From the NCBI GenBank assembly GCA_033557675.1, contig JAWQRM010000339.1, positions 1 through 23,961 on the forward strand: a DNA stretch of 23,961 bases. The letters run 5' to 3'. Numbering within the stretch: position 1 is the stretch's first letter; each line of letters opens with the position of its first letter. Origin of the DNA: Coptodactyla brooksi (taxonomy: Eukaryota; Arthropoda; Insecta; Coleoptera; Scarabaeidae). The notes beneath the pieces are model-generated. The model saw only the letters and a program-made list of their open reading frames with translations, made no database searches and was not told the DNA's origin. A program made the position numbers and the translations under genes. Of the stretch, positions 8,279-17,417 are shown in pieces.

Positions 8279-10122
8279 ACTTTTTAAAATGAAAAGATTA
8301 AAAAATGAACAATGGAGGAACGAATACCAAATGGAGACAAATTTGAAATTCAAAGGACAAATGGAGATAAACGAAAACAAGGAAGTGACTTTAGACGAGA
8401 AATGGAAAAAGGTGAAAGAAATATTGATCAATACAGCATAAGATATTTGCGGGATAACGAAGTATAACAAAAACTACAAAAGAAGTAGTTGATGGGCAGG
8501 AGAAATAAAATAGATAAAGTTGTAGATCTTAAAAGCGAGGTTGTAGATAAAGAGGAATATATACGAATAAGAAATAAAGTAAACAAGATGGTAAAAGCAG
8601 GAAAGCAAAAAAAAATTGGAAGAGAATTAAACGATACTTATAAAGTAAGTAACAAGCTATTTTGGAACCAAGTACTTAAAGGAAAGCAAACGAAAGAGTT
8701 AAAAAGATTAAGAGACAAAAATAGTAATTTTTGGTGTATTAAGTATTGCACTTAGATACACCACGTGTATTGGAAACATGGAGAAAATTCTACAAAGAAA
8801 AATTTGATTTGAAAGAGGAAGATAGATCAGAAAGATTCTATACAAGAAAGGAAGGACAGGAAGACGACGACGAAGAAAATAACATAGAAATGGAAGAATT
8901 GGATAATGACATCCTAAAATTAAAAATAGGGAAAGCAAGTGGGAATGATAATATAGACTCAGAGATGATCAAATACTTGAAACCGGAAGGGAAAGCATGA
9001 CTGCTTATGATATGTAATGAGGCGTGGAGAAAAAAGAAAATGCCCACAGATTAGGAAAATAATACTAAAGTTAGTACCAAAATTTACAAAAAAAAAAAAT
9101 TAGTACCAAAATGATACTTCTATATGAAAATGTCAAGATACACATACAGATTAATGGTGAAAAGTCAGAGGAAATCTATCTAAAGAAAGGCATCAAGCAG
9201 GGAGACAATTTGAGCCCACTTATATTTACAATTGTAATGGACCGAATACTAAAGAATGTAAGAGGAAGGACGCCAAAGTTGCAAACAGTAGTGGAATACA
9301 AAAACCTGACTCCTATAAAAATAGACTGTCTAATATATGCTGACGATGTTGTATTAATGGCAGACACATACACCAAAATGCAAAAACTAGTTAACATTTG
9401 GGACGAAGAAATAAATAAAATGAAAATGAAAATTAACATAAGTAAAAGAAAAATAATGGTTATAAACAAAAATCAACAATCGGCAAACGCGGAGATAAGA
9501 TGTAACGAACAGACCTTGAAAGAAGTAACCACTGTTAAATATCTGGGTAGCGTGATAACAGATGATGGAAAAATGGAAACGCATACAGCTAGTAAAATAG
9601 GGAAAGTTGCGCAGATATATTATGCAATAAATAAAACCATTATGGCGAAAACAGAAATAGAGGAAAAAACAAAGGTGATGGTATACAATACGATTCCGAC
9701 ATTACTGTATGGAAGCGAAATATGGGTGGTTCCGAAGAGACAAGAATCCCAACTAAATGGGATAGAAACAACGCTAGATAGAATAAGGAATGTAGAAATA
9801 AAGAACACCATTAAGCAAGAACCGATTATGCAAAAAGTAGAAAATGGCAACTAGGGTGGTTTGGGCATATGATGAGAATGGAGTCAAATAGATTACCGAA
9901 AATAATTCAAGAAATGAAAAGTCACAAAAAGCGAAGAAGAGGCATGCCATGAAAAACGTGGATGCAAGATATAGTGGGGATAGGTAAAAGAAAAGGGAAA
10001 GAGGTGGAGGATATGAAGATCCTGGCAACAGACAGGGAGGGATGGAAAAAGAGGTTAAAGCAACCATAAATGCCGACGTCGCAAGGGTAAAAGGCGTAAA
10101 AAGAGAGAAAGAAAAAAAGAAA
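8279..10122 (+). mobile_element. 5'-truncated RTE-like LINE
   Basis: A 1.84-kb non-LTR retrotransposon copy bounded by an 11-bp duplication. It lacks the endonuclease and all upstream parts, the usual result of incomplete reverse transcription. The 3' end is a purine tract (GAGAGAAAGAAAAAAAGAAA, 10101-10120) in place of pure poly(A). The coding strand is strongly A-rich. Protein order (linker, reverse transcriptase, C-terminal K-TW-D and A-DR--W block) fits the RTE/BovB-like group, though related clades cannot be excluded without a tree. Confidence 0.8.
8289..10068 (+). pseudogene. LINE reverse transcriptase, broken
   Basis: The open pieces join as follows. 8289-8441 (MKRLKNEQWRNEYQ to ILINTA) is the region after the endonuclease. 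Near 8450-8500 is a KRSSWWAGEIK stretch, the conserved WW-E block. 8489-8755 and 8746-9000 contain ETWRKFYKEKFDL and KLKIGKASGNDNIDSEMIKY, the RT entry motif. A deletion near 9070-9110 removes the palm block with the first catalytic Asp; frame 9111-9854 starts just after it. That frame has KKGIKQGDNLSPLIFTIVMD, then IYADDVVLMAD (catalytic YADD, near 9340), TVKYLGSVITDDGKMET and LLYGSEIWVVPK. After a frame change the thumb-side end WFGHMMRME, KTWMQDIV and LATDREGWKKRL runs to 10068. Several stops and the missing motif make it inactive. Confidence 0.85.
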
Positions 10123-10133
10123 GATTAGATTTC
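10123..10133 (+). repeat. LINE target-site duplication, right
   Basis: GATTAGATTTC directly follows the purine-rich tail and matches 8268-8278 with one mismatch. Confidence 0.7.
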
Positions 10134-10685
10134 TATGGAAACAATCCAAGTGCATTAATCAACTGCGTATACAGGAAAAGATTAATCGGCCTGTTAGACT
10201 AATTTGTTGTAAAGTGCTGACTTAAAGAGTCACTTTGCTTCTCATAATTTCTGTGGAGTATGACCCTGTCTACTCCAAATTAAGTCGTGAGGTCAGGTGA
10301 GGTGCTGCAATTTGTTTATACTTTGCTAATGTAGTCATATTTTTCAAAACACCCAAAGACATTCCTTTAGAAATAAATTTGTCAGATTAATATTTCTTAC
10401 TTGTAAACCAGATTAATATCGTTACGCATTAACCTTCCTGTATATAGGCAGTAACTATCGGCATTGCCGCGATTCTTTAAATATCACATTACTTTATTTA
10501 TATTATACATTACAATGTTATTTGGATCAGTAATTAATGATGCTATTCCTCATGAAATACATTTATAATTAATGTGTTTAATATCAGTAACGCAAAAGCC
10601 CGTATAAAGGATAAAGATTTTATTATATACGAATGCCCTAAATACAGACCCTTATTGATAATTTCACAGAGAAATGGCATAGCTG
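10134..10685. other. Non-coding spacer
   Basis: AT-rich, no gene or element seen. Before the LINE inserted, this DNA would have followed 8278 directly. Confidence 0.5.
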
Positions 10686-10751
10686 GGGTGGCATTCGGGG
10701 CGTAACCCAGAGACACAAATAGCCGTCTTAATACGACGCATTACTGCGCGC
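10686..10751 (+). repeat. Diverged repeat, copy 2
   Basis: Same-orientation counterpart of 3609-3674 (GCGTAACC, ACACAAAT, AATACGAC, ATTAC in the same order and spacing). This copy runs directly into the CpG-rich segment; copy 1 does not. Confidence 0.6.
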
Positions 10752-11010
10752 CAATGAGGCTAATATCCAGCCACCGACGAAACGACACCGAGATCCTGCC
10801 GCCGCCCCTTTGTCACGGCTCATGAGTTCCACCTTTGAGCGAGGCAAATGTCAGCGGGAGCGGTTCCTGCGGAGGCCCGCGAACCCGCTGCGGCGTCGTT
10901 AGAGCCGCGGGTGATGACCCGATAAATGCGAAGCATTAAGAGCGGAAAGTCTCGCCGAGCCAAAACCGTGCAGTATGAGTGCAGTTATAAGCGCGGCTTT
11001 CCCTAGGAAC
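10752..11010. other. CpG-rich island, possible regulatory segment
   Basis: A sharply GC-rich stretch with many CG dinucleotides (for example GCCGCGGGTGATGACCCG, 10910-10927) in AT-rich surroundings. It has no long frame and none of the retroelement motifs seen in the other GC-rich block. A TATAAG lies near 10988. It could be a promoter-associated or conserved non-coding island or an unrecognised repeat. No transcript is visible beside it. Confidence 0.35.
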
Positions 11011-11487
11011 TAAATTCCCTGTTGGAGGTATGCATTCGGTACGGGCAATACAATAGCGCTATCGCCGCAGGAAGGATTTTTAGGTTAATTCAAGTTTGCC
11101 TTCTTTGTGGAAACTTTTAATTAGGGTAAAATAATTGACAGTTTTGCTAAGGCGACTTCATTTGGAAATATTATCTTTCAATAAACTTTTGTTTATTGTT
11201 ACTTGTATTGTAATTAAGGTAATTTAAAATCGTCGTAGAGATTTTCTAAACAAATTGGCATAACTATAACTAATGATTACTGAAAAAAGATCCATATATT
11301 TCGCGAAATTATTGAACATCTGACAAGAAGAATTCATTATCTTAATGATATTTTAAAGATATACAAGTAGCAAGGACTCCACAATTCTACAAATTTCTAC
11401 GGCTATGTGACACCCTATCCTTTTACACTCATAACTACCTCTTACACCAGCTGCTTGAGTACATAAGTTTCGAAGTAAAAACGAAGT
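11011..11487. other. Non-coding spacer
   Basis: AT-rich with no recognisable gene. It borders the 3' end of the minus-strand Penelope copy. Confidence 0.5.
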
Positions 11488-12165
11488 CACCACTACGCCA
11501 AAATTGGCATCATCAAGAGTGATGAAAGACTAACTACTAAAAAGGCGACGTTTAATTGATTCTTAATTGTTTTTTAGCAATAGGAGACCAATTAAGCATT
11601 TCCTTACCTTATCCCCACTACCTGTTTACACAATGTATCCCCATACAGCGACTCCCTACCCTTTACAACTGCCAACTCGTCCACTGTTTCCTCTAAATCT
11701 ATTAAACCTAGTCTATCAAACTATACAAAGGGCTCATCGGTATTGGCCCTCTATCGTTATTAAGCCTATTCCTACATTTAACAATTTTTATGCTTTCAAA
11801 TTCATCCAACAACTTATTGTTGGATACATTTCTAAGCAGTTTTACATTTTGAACACATATACTGTGGTTGCTGTTGAAAGCATGTTCAGCAACACTAAAT
11901 TTTTCGGTACGACCATATTTTAAGTGAGCCATATGCTCTTTGAACCTTGTTTTGACTGACCTTCTAATTTGCCCAACATACTTTTTATCACAATCAGTAC
12001 AGCTAACTTGGTATACTCCACCTTTTTTCAACATATCTATTTTGTTTTTAGGATGACCCAACAATGTTTTTAATGTATTTTTGAAGTGAAAATCATGCTT
12101 ACGCTATTGAAAATCTTAGGAAAGCCCTAGTGAACTGAGAGAAAGGCAGCGAAATGATTTTTTCC
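11488..12165 (-). mobile_element. Penelope-like retroelement, 3' fragment
   Basis: Minus-strand copy holding only the GIY-YIG part and 3' end of a Penelope-like element. Going outward from 12165, the sequence parallels the copy at 7480-8152: the TTTCG(C/T)TGCC and TTCACTAG(G/A)G blocks, then KNTLKTLLG, the endonuclease and a 3' tail. The tail keeps TGATGATG (11509-11516) and CCAATTTTGGCGTAGTGG (11490-11507, minus strand). The rest of the hammerhead core between them is deleted. No reverse transcriptase remains. The edge at 12165 adjoins the DD41D mariner. Confidence 0.75.
11708..12064 (-). CDS. Penelope GIY-YIG endonuclease domain, open fragment
   Basis: A 118-residue open frame that continues without a stop to about 12100. 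It encodes the C-terminal endonuclease of a Penelope-like element, which nicks target DNA to prime reverse transcription. Near residues 15-35 it reads GGVYQVSCTDCDKKYVGQIR: GVY for GIY, YVG for YIG, and the C-x2-C pair typical of Penelope endonucleases. SVKTRFKEHMAHLKYGRTEK carries the conserved Arg, and SVAEHAFNSNH the expected Glu/His region. It ends RGPIPMSPLYSLID, matching the C-terminal tag of the other copy. The frame lacks its upstream RT and any promoter, so it is an element fragment and not a host gene. Unlike the copy at 7600-7918, it has no frameshift. Confidence 0.75.
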   Translation of the reverse strand: MLGHPKNKIDMLKKGGVYQVSCTDCDKKYVGQIRRSVKTRFKEHMAHLKYGRTEKFSVAEHAFNSNHSICVQNVKLLRNVSNNKLLDEFESIKIVKCRNRLNNDRGPIPMSPLYSLID

Positions 12166-12283
12166 AAATGTTCCAAACTCTCAACTTCATATAAGTTTCT
12201 CTATCATTTCGATTTTTTCTATTCTCACCTCAATCGTCATTTCTAAAGTTACTCTACTGAATTTTAATAAATTTAAAACCTTA
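12166..12283. other. Short spacer, possible degraded end of the next element
   Basis: Weak inverted similarity between about 12230-12281 and 14020-14075 suggests that the DD41D element's inverted repeats may once have reached further out than 12284. Confidence 0.3.
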
Positions 12284-12486
12284 TCAGCAACCCCCTAGAA
12301 GGGGTAAGCATCGACATGAAATTTTAAATGGATAGAGGGGTCAAGTGACACTTCATTTTGGAGGTCTCATCAAGGTCTATTCATTTGCAAATAGTTTTCA
12401 CTTTCATATCTTATGCTATTCATTCGCGTCATTTTAATTATTTTTGTTTGTGGCAACTGTCAAATAAGTTTTGTTTGTTTTTTAAT
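12284..12486 (+). repeat. Left inverted repeat of DD41D mariner
   Basis: Reverse complement of 13857-14019 apart from scattered changes and an extra section in the middle. Arms of 160-200 bp are long for mariner, whose repeats are usually near 30 bp. Confidence 0.75.
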
Positions 12487-12701
12487 GACGAAACAAAAAC
12501 AGCAAAAATTATAAATGGCTACCAAGGCCCAGGGGGATTAAAATTCGATTACAGGACGTATGATGACATCTCAGTATGACAGGACCGCACCATAATGTTA
12601 GGTTGCTAAACAACCAATGTTTGGCTATAACTTTGATAGTTTGGCTATTGTTTTAAATTTAATTCTAACTAAACCTAGATAAATAGTTTTAATTTGTAAA
12701 T

Positions 12702-13777
12702 ATGGTCTACACCTTGGAAGAAATAACTGAAATTATGTCTCTTTACTTTAAACATAATGATTGTGCCAGAAGAACCGTAAAGTATTTAACGACAGGTATC
12801 CAGATGAGCGTTTAGCGCATAAGTACGAAAGTGAAGTTATTAGGAAGTTTCAAGGAACAGGATCTGTTCAGAACAAAAAAGAAATGTCGCTAATCCTGTG
12901 GTTAATGAAACAACGGAGGTGACTGTTGCAGGACATGTAACAAATCATCCTACACTACACCTGCACAAGGAAACTGTCCGCTGATTCAGGAATCCCACGA
13001 ACCAGCATTCAGAGAGTCGTGAAGAAACATAAATTCCACCCATATAAATTAAGTTAGTCCAAGAATTAAATGAAGACGATTTCGATAGACGTGCGCAATT
13101 TTGTGACATTATGAGTGATAAAATCAATAATGATCCCCACTTTCTTTTTAATATTTGTTTTTCCGATGAATGTACTTTCTTTGTAAATCGTGAAGTTAAT
13201 AGAGATATGTAACTGCCGGTTCTGGTCAGACCCTAATCCAACGGTATTTCGTGAAGTACACACTCAGCAACCCGAGAAGTTGAATGTATGGGCAGGAATT
13301 ATTGGGGACTACATTATCGGATCATTCTTTTTGACTGGAAACTTAGTAGACGAAATGTCCCTGGACTTATTAGAAACCACGATTTACCCAGCTTTAACTG
13401 CAATAATCGAGCAAAATAATCATTATCGTGCTGAAAAATTATTCGTCCAACAAGATGATGCTCTATGCACATTATGGTATGCCCGTAAGGCAGTTCCTGG
13501 ATGCCAAGTTTCCTCATCCATGTATTGGAAGAAGAGGATCCAATGCGTGGGCTGCACGTTTCCCTGACTTAGCACTGGTAGACTTCTTCCTCTGGGGCAT
13601 CTCAAATCAAAAAATTATGCTACACCGCCTACCTCATTAGAAGAAGGGTCGCACATCAATGTGGTCAAATTACACCCCAATTTTTACAAAATGTTAGCAA
13701 TCACATGTTTATACTACTACATGGAACTTACTGGTGGACATTTTCAGCATTTGATGATTTTTGAATATTTTATTTGA
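12702..13777 (+). pseudogene. DD41D mariner transposase (DUF4817 type), frameshifted
   Basis: Relic of a mariner-superfamily transposase. The ATG at 12702 opens MVYTLEEITEIMSLYFKHND, the helix-turn-helix of the DUF4817 type. One base is lost near 12785, after which FNDRYPDERLAHKYESEV continues. LVQELNEDDFDRRAQF (near 13055-13100) precedes FSDECTFFVNR with the first Asp at 13165-13167. After a frameshift near 13200 come NCRFWSDPNPTVFRE and KLNVWAGIIGDYIIGSFF. FVQQDDA gives the second Asp at 13454-13456. After one inserted base, RRGSNAWAARFPDLALVDFF gives the third Asp at 13581-13583, 41 codons plus one base after the second. The end, GGHFQHL and on to a stop at 13775-13777, is the family's usual C-terminus. 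All three Asp codons survive, but at least four frameshifts or stops kill it. Confidence 0.85.
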
Positions 13778-13856
13778 CTACTACTTTAATAGTATGAATT
13801 TTATGTTGTGGATTATTATTATTTTGTTTAATTGATTATTATTTTGAGAGATTGAT

Positions 13857-14019
13857 CATTAAAAAACAAACAAAAGTTATTTGACAGTTATCAATATTAA
13901 AATGATGCGAGTGAATAGGATAAGATACGAAAGTGAAAACCATTTCGCTCCAACTCAATGACTGAATTGAGGAATTAAAATTTCAAGGTCGATTCTTACC
14001 CCCTCTAGGGGGTTGCTGT
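13857..14019 (-). repeat. Right inverted repeat of DD41D mariner
   Basis: Counterpart of 12284-12486. It ends GGGGGTTGCTGT just before TA (14020-14021). Confidence 0.75.
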
Positions 14020-14135
14020 TAAGGGGTTAAAATTACCCAAAAAATTGTTTCCCCTAAAAACTATAGTTGACGTATTCAAGGGATTTTCGATGTGTCCACT
14101 CAATTGGGAAAAAAACTCAATTGGTGATTTGTTTT

Positions 14136-14153
14136 CGGTGGGCCACCGTGTAT
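14136..14153 (-). repeat. Mariner-type terminal motif, possible outer end
   Basis: Read on the minus strand this is TATACACGGTGGCCCACCG, containing the 13-bp palindrome CGGTGGGCCACCG (14136-14148). Many insect Tc1/mariner elements end in TATACAGGGTGG(C/T)CCAC. It may be the real right end of the DD41D element or a separate relic. The matching left end is not visible before 12284. Confidence 0.4.
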
Positions 14154-14601
14154 ATTCTGACAGCTGACATGCTGTACAAGAGAAGACTATATCTGGAAGA
14201 ATTAGGCAAACTGGTACATCTGATACAATCAGTAGAAATAAAAGTATAAGTTGTATAACATAGTATAAAAGTATAAGTTGTAAGTGTCACAAATGTTTGT
14301 GTACGGATCATGTGGTGTATTATTGCCATCGGTGGAAATATTGGGCAATAATTGAATGTACATCGGAATTTATTTGATATTCTCTCTTGGTTTTAGATTT
14401 AGTGTATGTAATATTCTTTATTATAATTTTTGCTTTTGTTAGTAATAAGATTGCTTTTCATCGCTGTTTGCGAATATGTACTGTAATAATCTGGGTCACT
14501 ATGACCCGAAGGACTACAAGTGTGTAGTAAAACTAACTAGAACAGCAGTGTTAATGAATTTAGTTTAGTTTTATCAAGATTTTTAAGTTTTGATGGTTTT
14601 T
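14154..14601. other. Non-coding spacer
   Basis: AT-rich with a short repeated AAAAGTATAAGTTGTA pair (about 14240-14282). I see no gene. Confidence 0.5.
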
Positions 14602-14662
14602 AATTTACACAAGCCTCTTTCACAAGAAGTTACACTTAATGTGAAATAAGCTTGTGTAAATT
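14602..14662. repeat. 23-bp hairpin, pre-miRNA-like size
   Basis: Arm 14602-14624 and arm 14640-14662 are reverse complements with two mismatches, around a 15-base loop. The outer 13 bases (AATTTACACAAGC / GCTTGTGTAAATT) pair perfectly. The total of 61 nt fits either a small foldback element or a short microRNA-like precursor. It is near symmetric and AT-rich, so a transposon remnant is the more cautious reading. Confidence 0.6.
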
Positions 14663-14702
14663 GAAAATTTGACTATCACGAGATCGTGATAGTCGAATTT
14701 TC
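14663..14702. repeat. Near-perfect 40-bp palindrome
   Basis: GACTATCACGA (14671-14681) and TCGTGATAGTC (14684-14694) are exact reverse complements around GA. The flanks GAAAATTT and GAATTTTC extend the arms to 19 bp with one mismatch. Further partial copies of the core (TCGAATTTTCG, 14708-14719; GATCGTGATAGTCG, 14725-14738) follow within 40 bp. The cluster touches the hairpin on its left. Confidence 0.75.
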
Positions 14703-15221
14703 GTGTTAATCGAATTTTCGAACTGATCGTGATAGTCGTGATCGAGATCGTCAGTTGTTCAAGAAAAATAATCAAATACGACTATTTTATCAATTGAAAA
14801 GAAACGTACAAAGCATATTAATTTTGATGAAATAATTGATGAAATTTACTTCAATAAAAGCGAGAAGAGTAAAACTTCAAACTAAGACTTTATACTGTAC
14901 ACTTTTTATTATTTTAATTATTTTGTCTATATTACGATATTGAGTTACTGACTTTTTTTAACATTCTTTTTTTGAATATAAGTATCAGGTGTAATATGTA
15001 CATATTTTGCTTTGCATTTGTACAATTTTGCATTTATAATACCATAGTACAATTACTACGTTTTATTACTAGAGCTAAGAGACACCTTAACCACAACAAA
15101 ATTGTTTAGAATCTCGACATATATTTCGGTCTATCTAATAAATCTTCATTAGGAAATTCTTTCATCAGGAGATTCCCATTCTTATGAGTGAAAAAAGAAT
15201 AACTATCTCATATGCCAAAGA
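14703..15221. other. Non-coding, palindrome satellites then AT-rich
   Basis: After the partial palindrome copies to about 14755 the rest is AT-rich with no recognisable feature. Confidence 0.5.
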
Positions 15222-15345
15222 CAACGGGGGAGAGAGGGAGGGAGAGAGAGAGAAAACAAATAGGACGGAGGAGAGAGAGAGAGAGAGTAGAGAGAGAGAA
15301 CAGAGAGGAGAGATAGTAGAGAAAGGAGAGAGGAAGAGAGGAGTA
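15222..15345 (+). repeat. (GA)n purine microsatellite
   Basis: An imperfect run of GA, GAGA and GGAGA units, almost all purine on the plus strand. The open frame over it (Arg/Glu only) is a by-product of the repeat. Confidence 0.85.
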
Positions 15346-17385
15346 CTAGATAAGGGTACTAGAGGATAGTTGGAAGATTACTTATTCCCTTGTACAGCAT
15401 GTGAATTTCGAATTTGGAAATGTGTATAAAGGGAAGAAAAACATCTTTCAGCTTAAAACCCATCACATTGTTACTACCGGTTTCAATGAAAAATGCTTCA
15501 AATTCTAAATATTGCTGTTCTTTTTAAGTTTAACCGCATAAAGAATAAAAAGAAAGCAGGAACTGCACACGTATTAAGGTAAACATAAGCGGCTTTGAAA
15601 CCAAACGAACATTAGGATCATATTAAGCAAAAATTGTTTGGCACAATAACTCCGAATCAATTAACCGATGCCAAGTTATAAAAGAAGAACAGAATTTGCA
15701 AACGTATTTTGGTTCAAATTACGTCCAAATGAATTATGGCCAAAATTTGGATGTATCTCTCCACATTATAACGTGATAAAAGCAAAATAATAAAAAGTCA
15801 TTTAAAGAGGTGGTTGTGTAAACATAATTAAAATTCTGTTCACAGAACCGTTACTCGGTATATTTTGGAGCTATTAAAAATCTGTTAAAAGTTTAATCTT
15901 CTAAAATCTTCTGTGCACGATGTTACGCTTACCATCCAACTGTGTATTTTGCCGAATTCCTTCTACCGTCATAAATGTATTACCCTCCACCGACCGGATA
16001 ATTTCTTCATCTTACAATGGAACGTTTTTCACTTTTCCGTAAAAATAATATTTTAAATGATTACCTACAACTTTATCCTACCGCTTTCGTCTGACTTATA
16101 CTTTAGTCATGTTGTTTGTCATAATACCAGCGGCCTTTTACTTAAATAATCTTGTAATAAGACTCTCCAATTATGACTATTCAGAAGTAGACAGAGTAGT
16201 TTAAGCAGAGGATGATCAGAATCGCCAACAACTTTGAAGGATGTTTTAGAGGTATAAATTTCAAACTGCTCAGTAAAAAATCCAATTCTACCGTTAATAA
16301 CGTTAGTAAACTTAATGTTTATTAAGTTAACGGCTTATGCCTCGAAACGAAAGAAGCAATTCACATATAAGAACCTGTAAAGTTATTTACGTGAAGATGT
16401 GATAGTGTCCTTTATAGATAACGGTGAAAATTCTATCGCTGGATAAAATGAGTATACCATTTGACACAAACTGCCAATAGTCCAGCAAATTGTTTTTACT
16501 TTTATTATCCTCTGGTTTATAGCCCCACCATTTTTGAATTGCATTAATATTTGTCGTTATAAGGATATAACTACAGTATGCTATCTCACATTCATCAATA
16601 CGTCCATAAATGTGGTAATAGTTTTAGGTAATATCAATCTTGATAGGTTTTCACATTCCACATAAAGACAGTGCGGAATGTCTTTGAAGATGTCTGAGGC
16701 TTTGAAACGGCCGTACTATACGTTTGTTTCTTTTTCTTTGTCTAAACCATATACACTAATTTGATCACGTTGCTTGTTTTTCTTAAAAGTTCACTGCTGA
16801 TATTATGTCTAACATTTTCTTTTCAGTTCTATGGGGATATATAAGTTATACGCGATGTACAATCGATCGCTTTTAACGTATATACAACTTCTTGCTACTA
16901 ATATACGAATTTTAATGTTAACATAAGTCTTCAAATGCAATAAAAGCTTCATTTGCCTTTGAATATTTCTAACTCATTATTTTGCAAACCACTCTTTATC
17001 CATTGTGAAGAAAGCACGCGTAACGGATAAAAATTTTATAATGGTGACGACTGTGCAACATCACATACTACAAGGCTGCGAAATGATTCGTAATTGCTCC
17101 AACATTGCGACACTCAAAACAAAAGAGTAAATGTTTCCCCCCTGGAGGATGTAATTTGATTGTCGATGAGAATTTGAAACAGTAGGTAATAGTGCGCGAT
17201 ATATAATTAAGAATAATGACAGAAAACTCTATATATAAGAAGTATTTGTTAATAGCGATGAATATGAATGTTTTAAGCTTTATTAATGAATTTTTGGTAC
17301 TCTTTTGCTAGTATCAATACTTATCGGCAAATAATAGAGTTAAAATGGTACAATAACGCATATCTTCATCACTATATGACGATAA
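15346..17385. other. Long non-coding stretch
   Basis: Two kilobases with no protein-like frame and no transposon motif I can name. The only structure noted is the pair ACATTCC / GGAATGT overlapping AAAGACA / TGTCTTT around 16652-16687, two mutually exclusive small hairpins. Confidence 0.45.
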
Positions 17386-17417
17386 TAATAATAACATTGA
17401 TAATAATAATAATACTT
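17386..17417 (+). repeat. (TAA)n microsatellite
   Basis: Two short runs of ATA/TAA units broken by ACATTG. Simple repeat. Confidence 0.7.

Larger units (their letters stand above)
12284..14019 (+). mobile_element. DUF4817-type DD41D mariner with long inverted repeats
   Basis: The left arm (12284-12486) and right arm (13857-14019) are inverted repeats sharing CAGCAACCCCCTAGA at the outer edge, AGTTTTCACTTTC(G/A)TATCTTAT in the middle (cut here: TTTTCACTTTC, TATCTTAT) and TTTGTTTGTTTTTTAAT at the inner edge. The left arm is about 40 bp longer because the section near 12320-12380 differs. TA lies on both sides (12282-12283 and 14020-14021), as expected for Tc1/mariner elements. Between the arms lies one decayed transposase on the plus strand. 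A terminal-looking motif at 14136-14153 leaves open that the true right end is further out. Confidence 0.75.

Noticed and set aside
9176..10155. Minus-strand frames over the LINE
   Set aside because: They are antisense to a recognised reverse transcriptase and are Phe/Ser-rich because the sense strand is A-rich.
11567..11923. Plus-strand 118-codon frame
   Set aside because: It is antisense to the Penelope GIY-YIG frame, which has clear family motifs.
14602..14662. A confident microRNA gene
   Set aside because: Size and stem fit loosely, but the arms are nearly symmetric and it sits in a palindrome cluster. Without small-RNA evidence a foldback remnant is as likely.
15184..15369. Arg/Glu-rich plus-strand frame
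   Set aside because: It is the translation of a (GA)n microsatellite.
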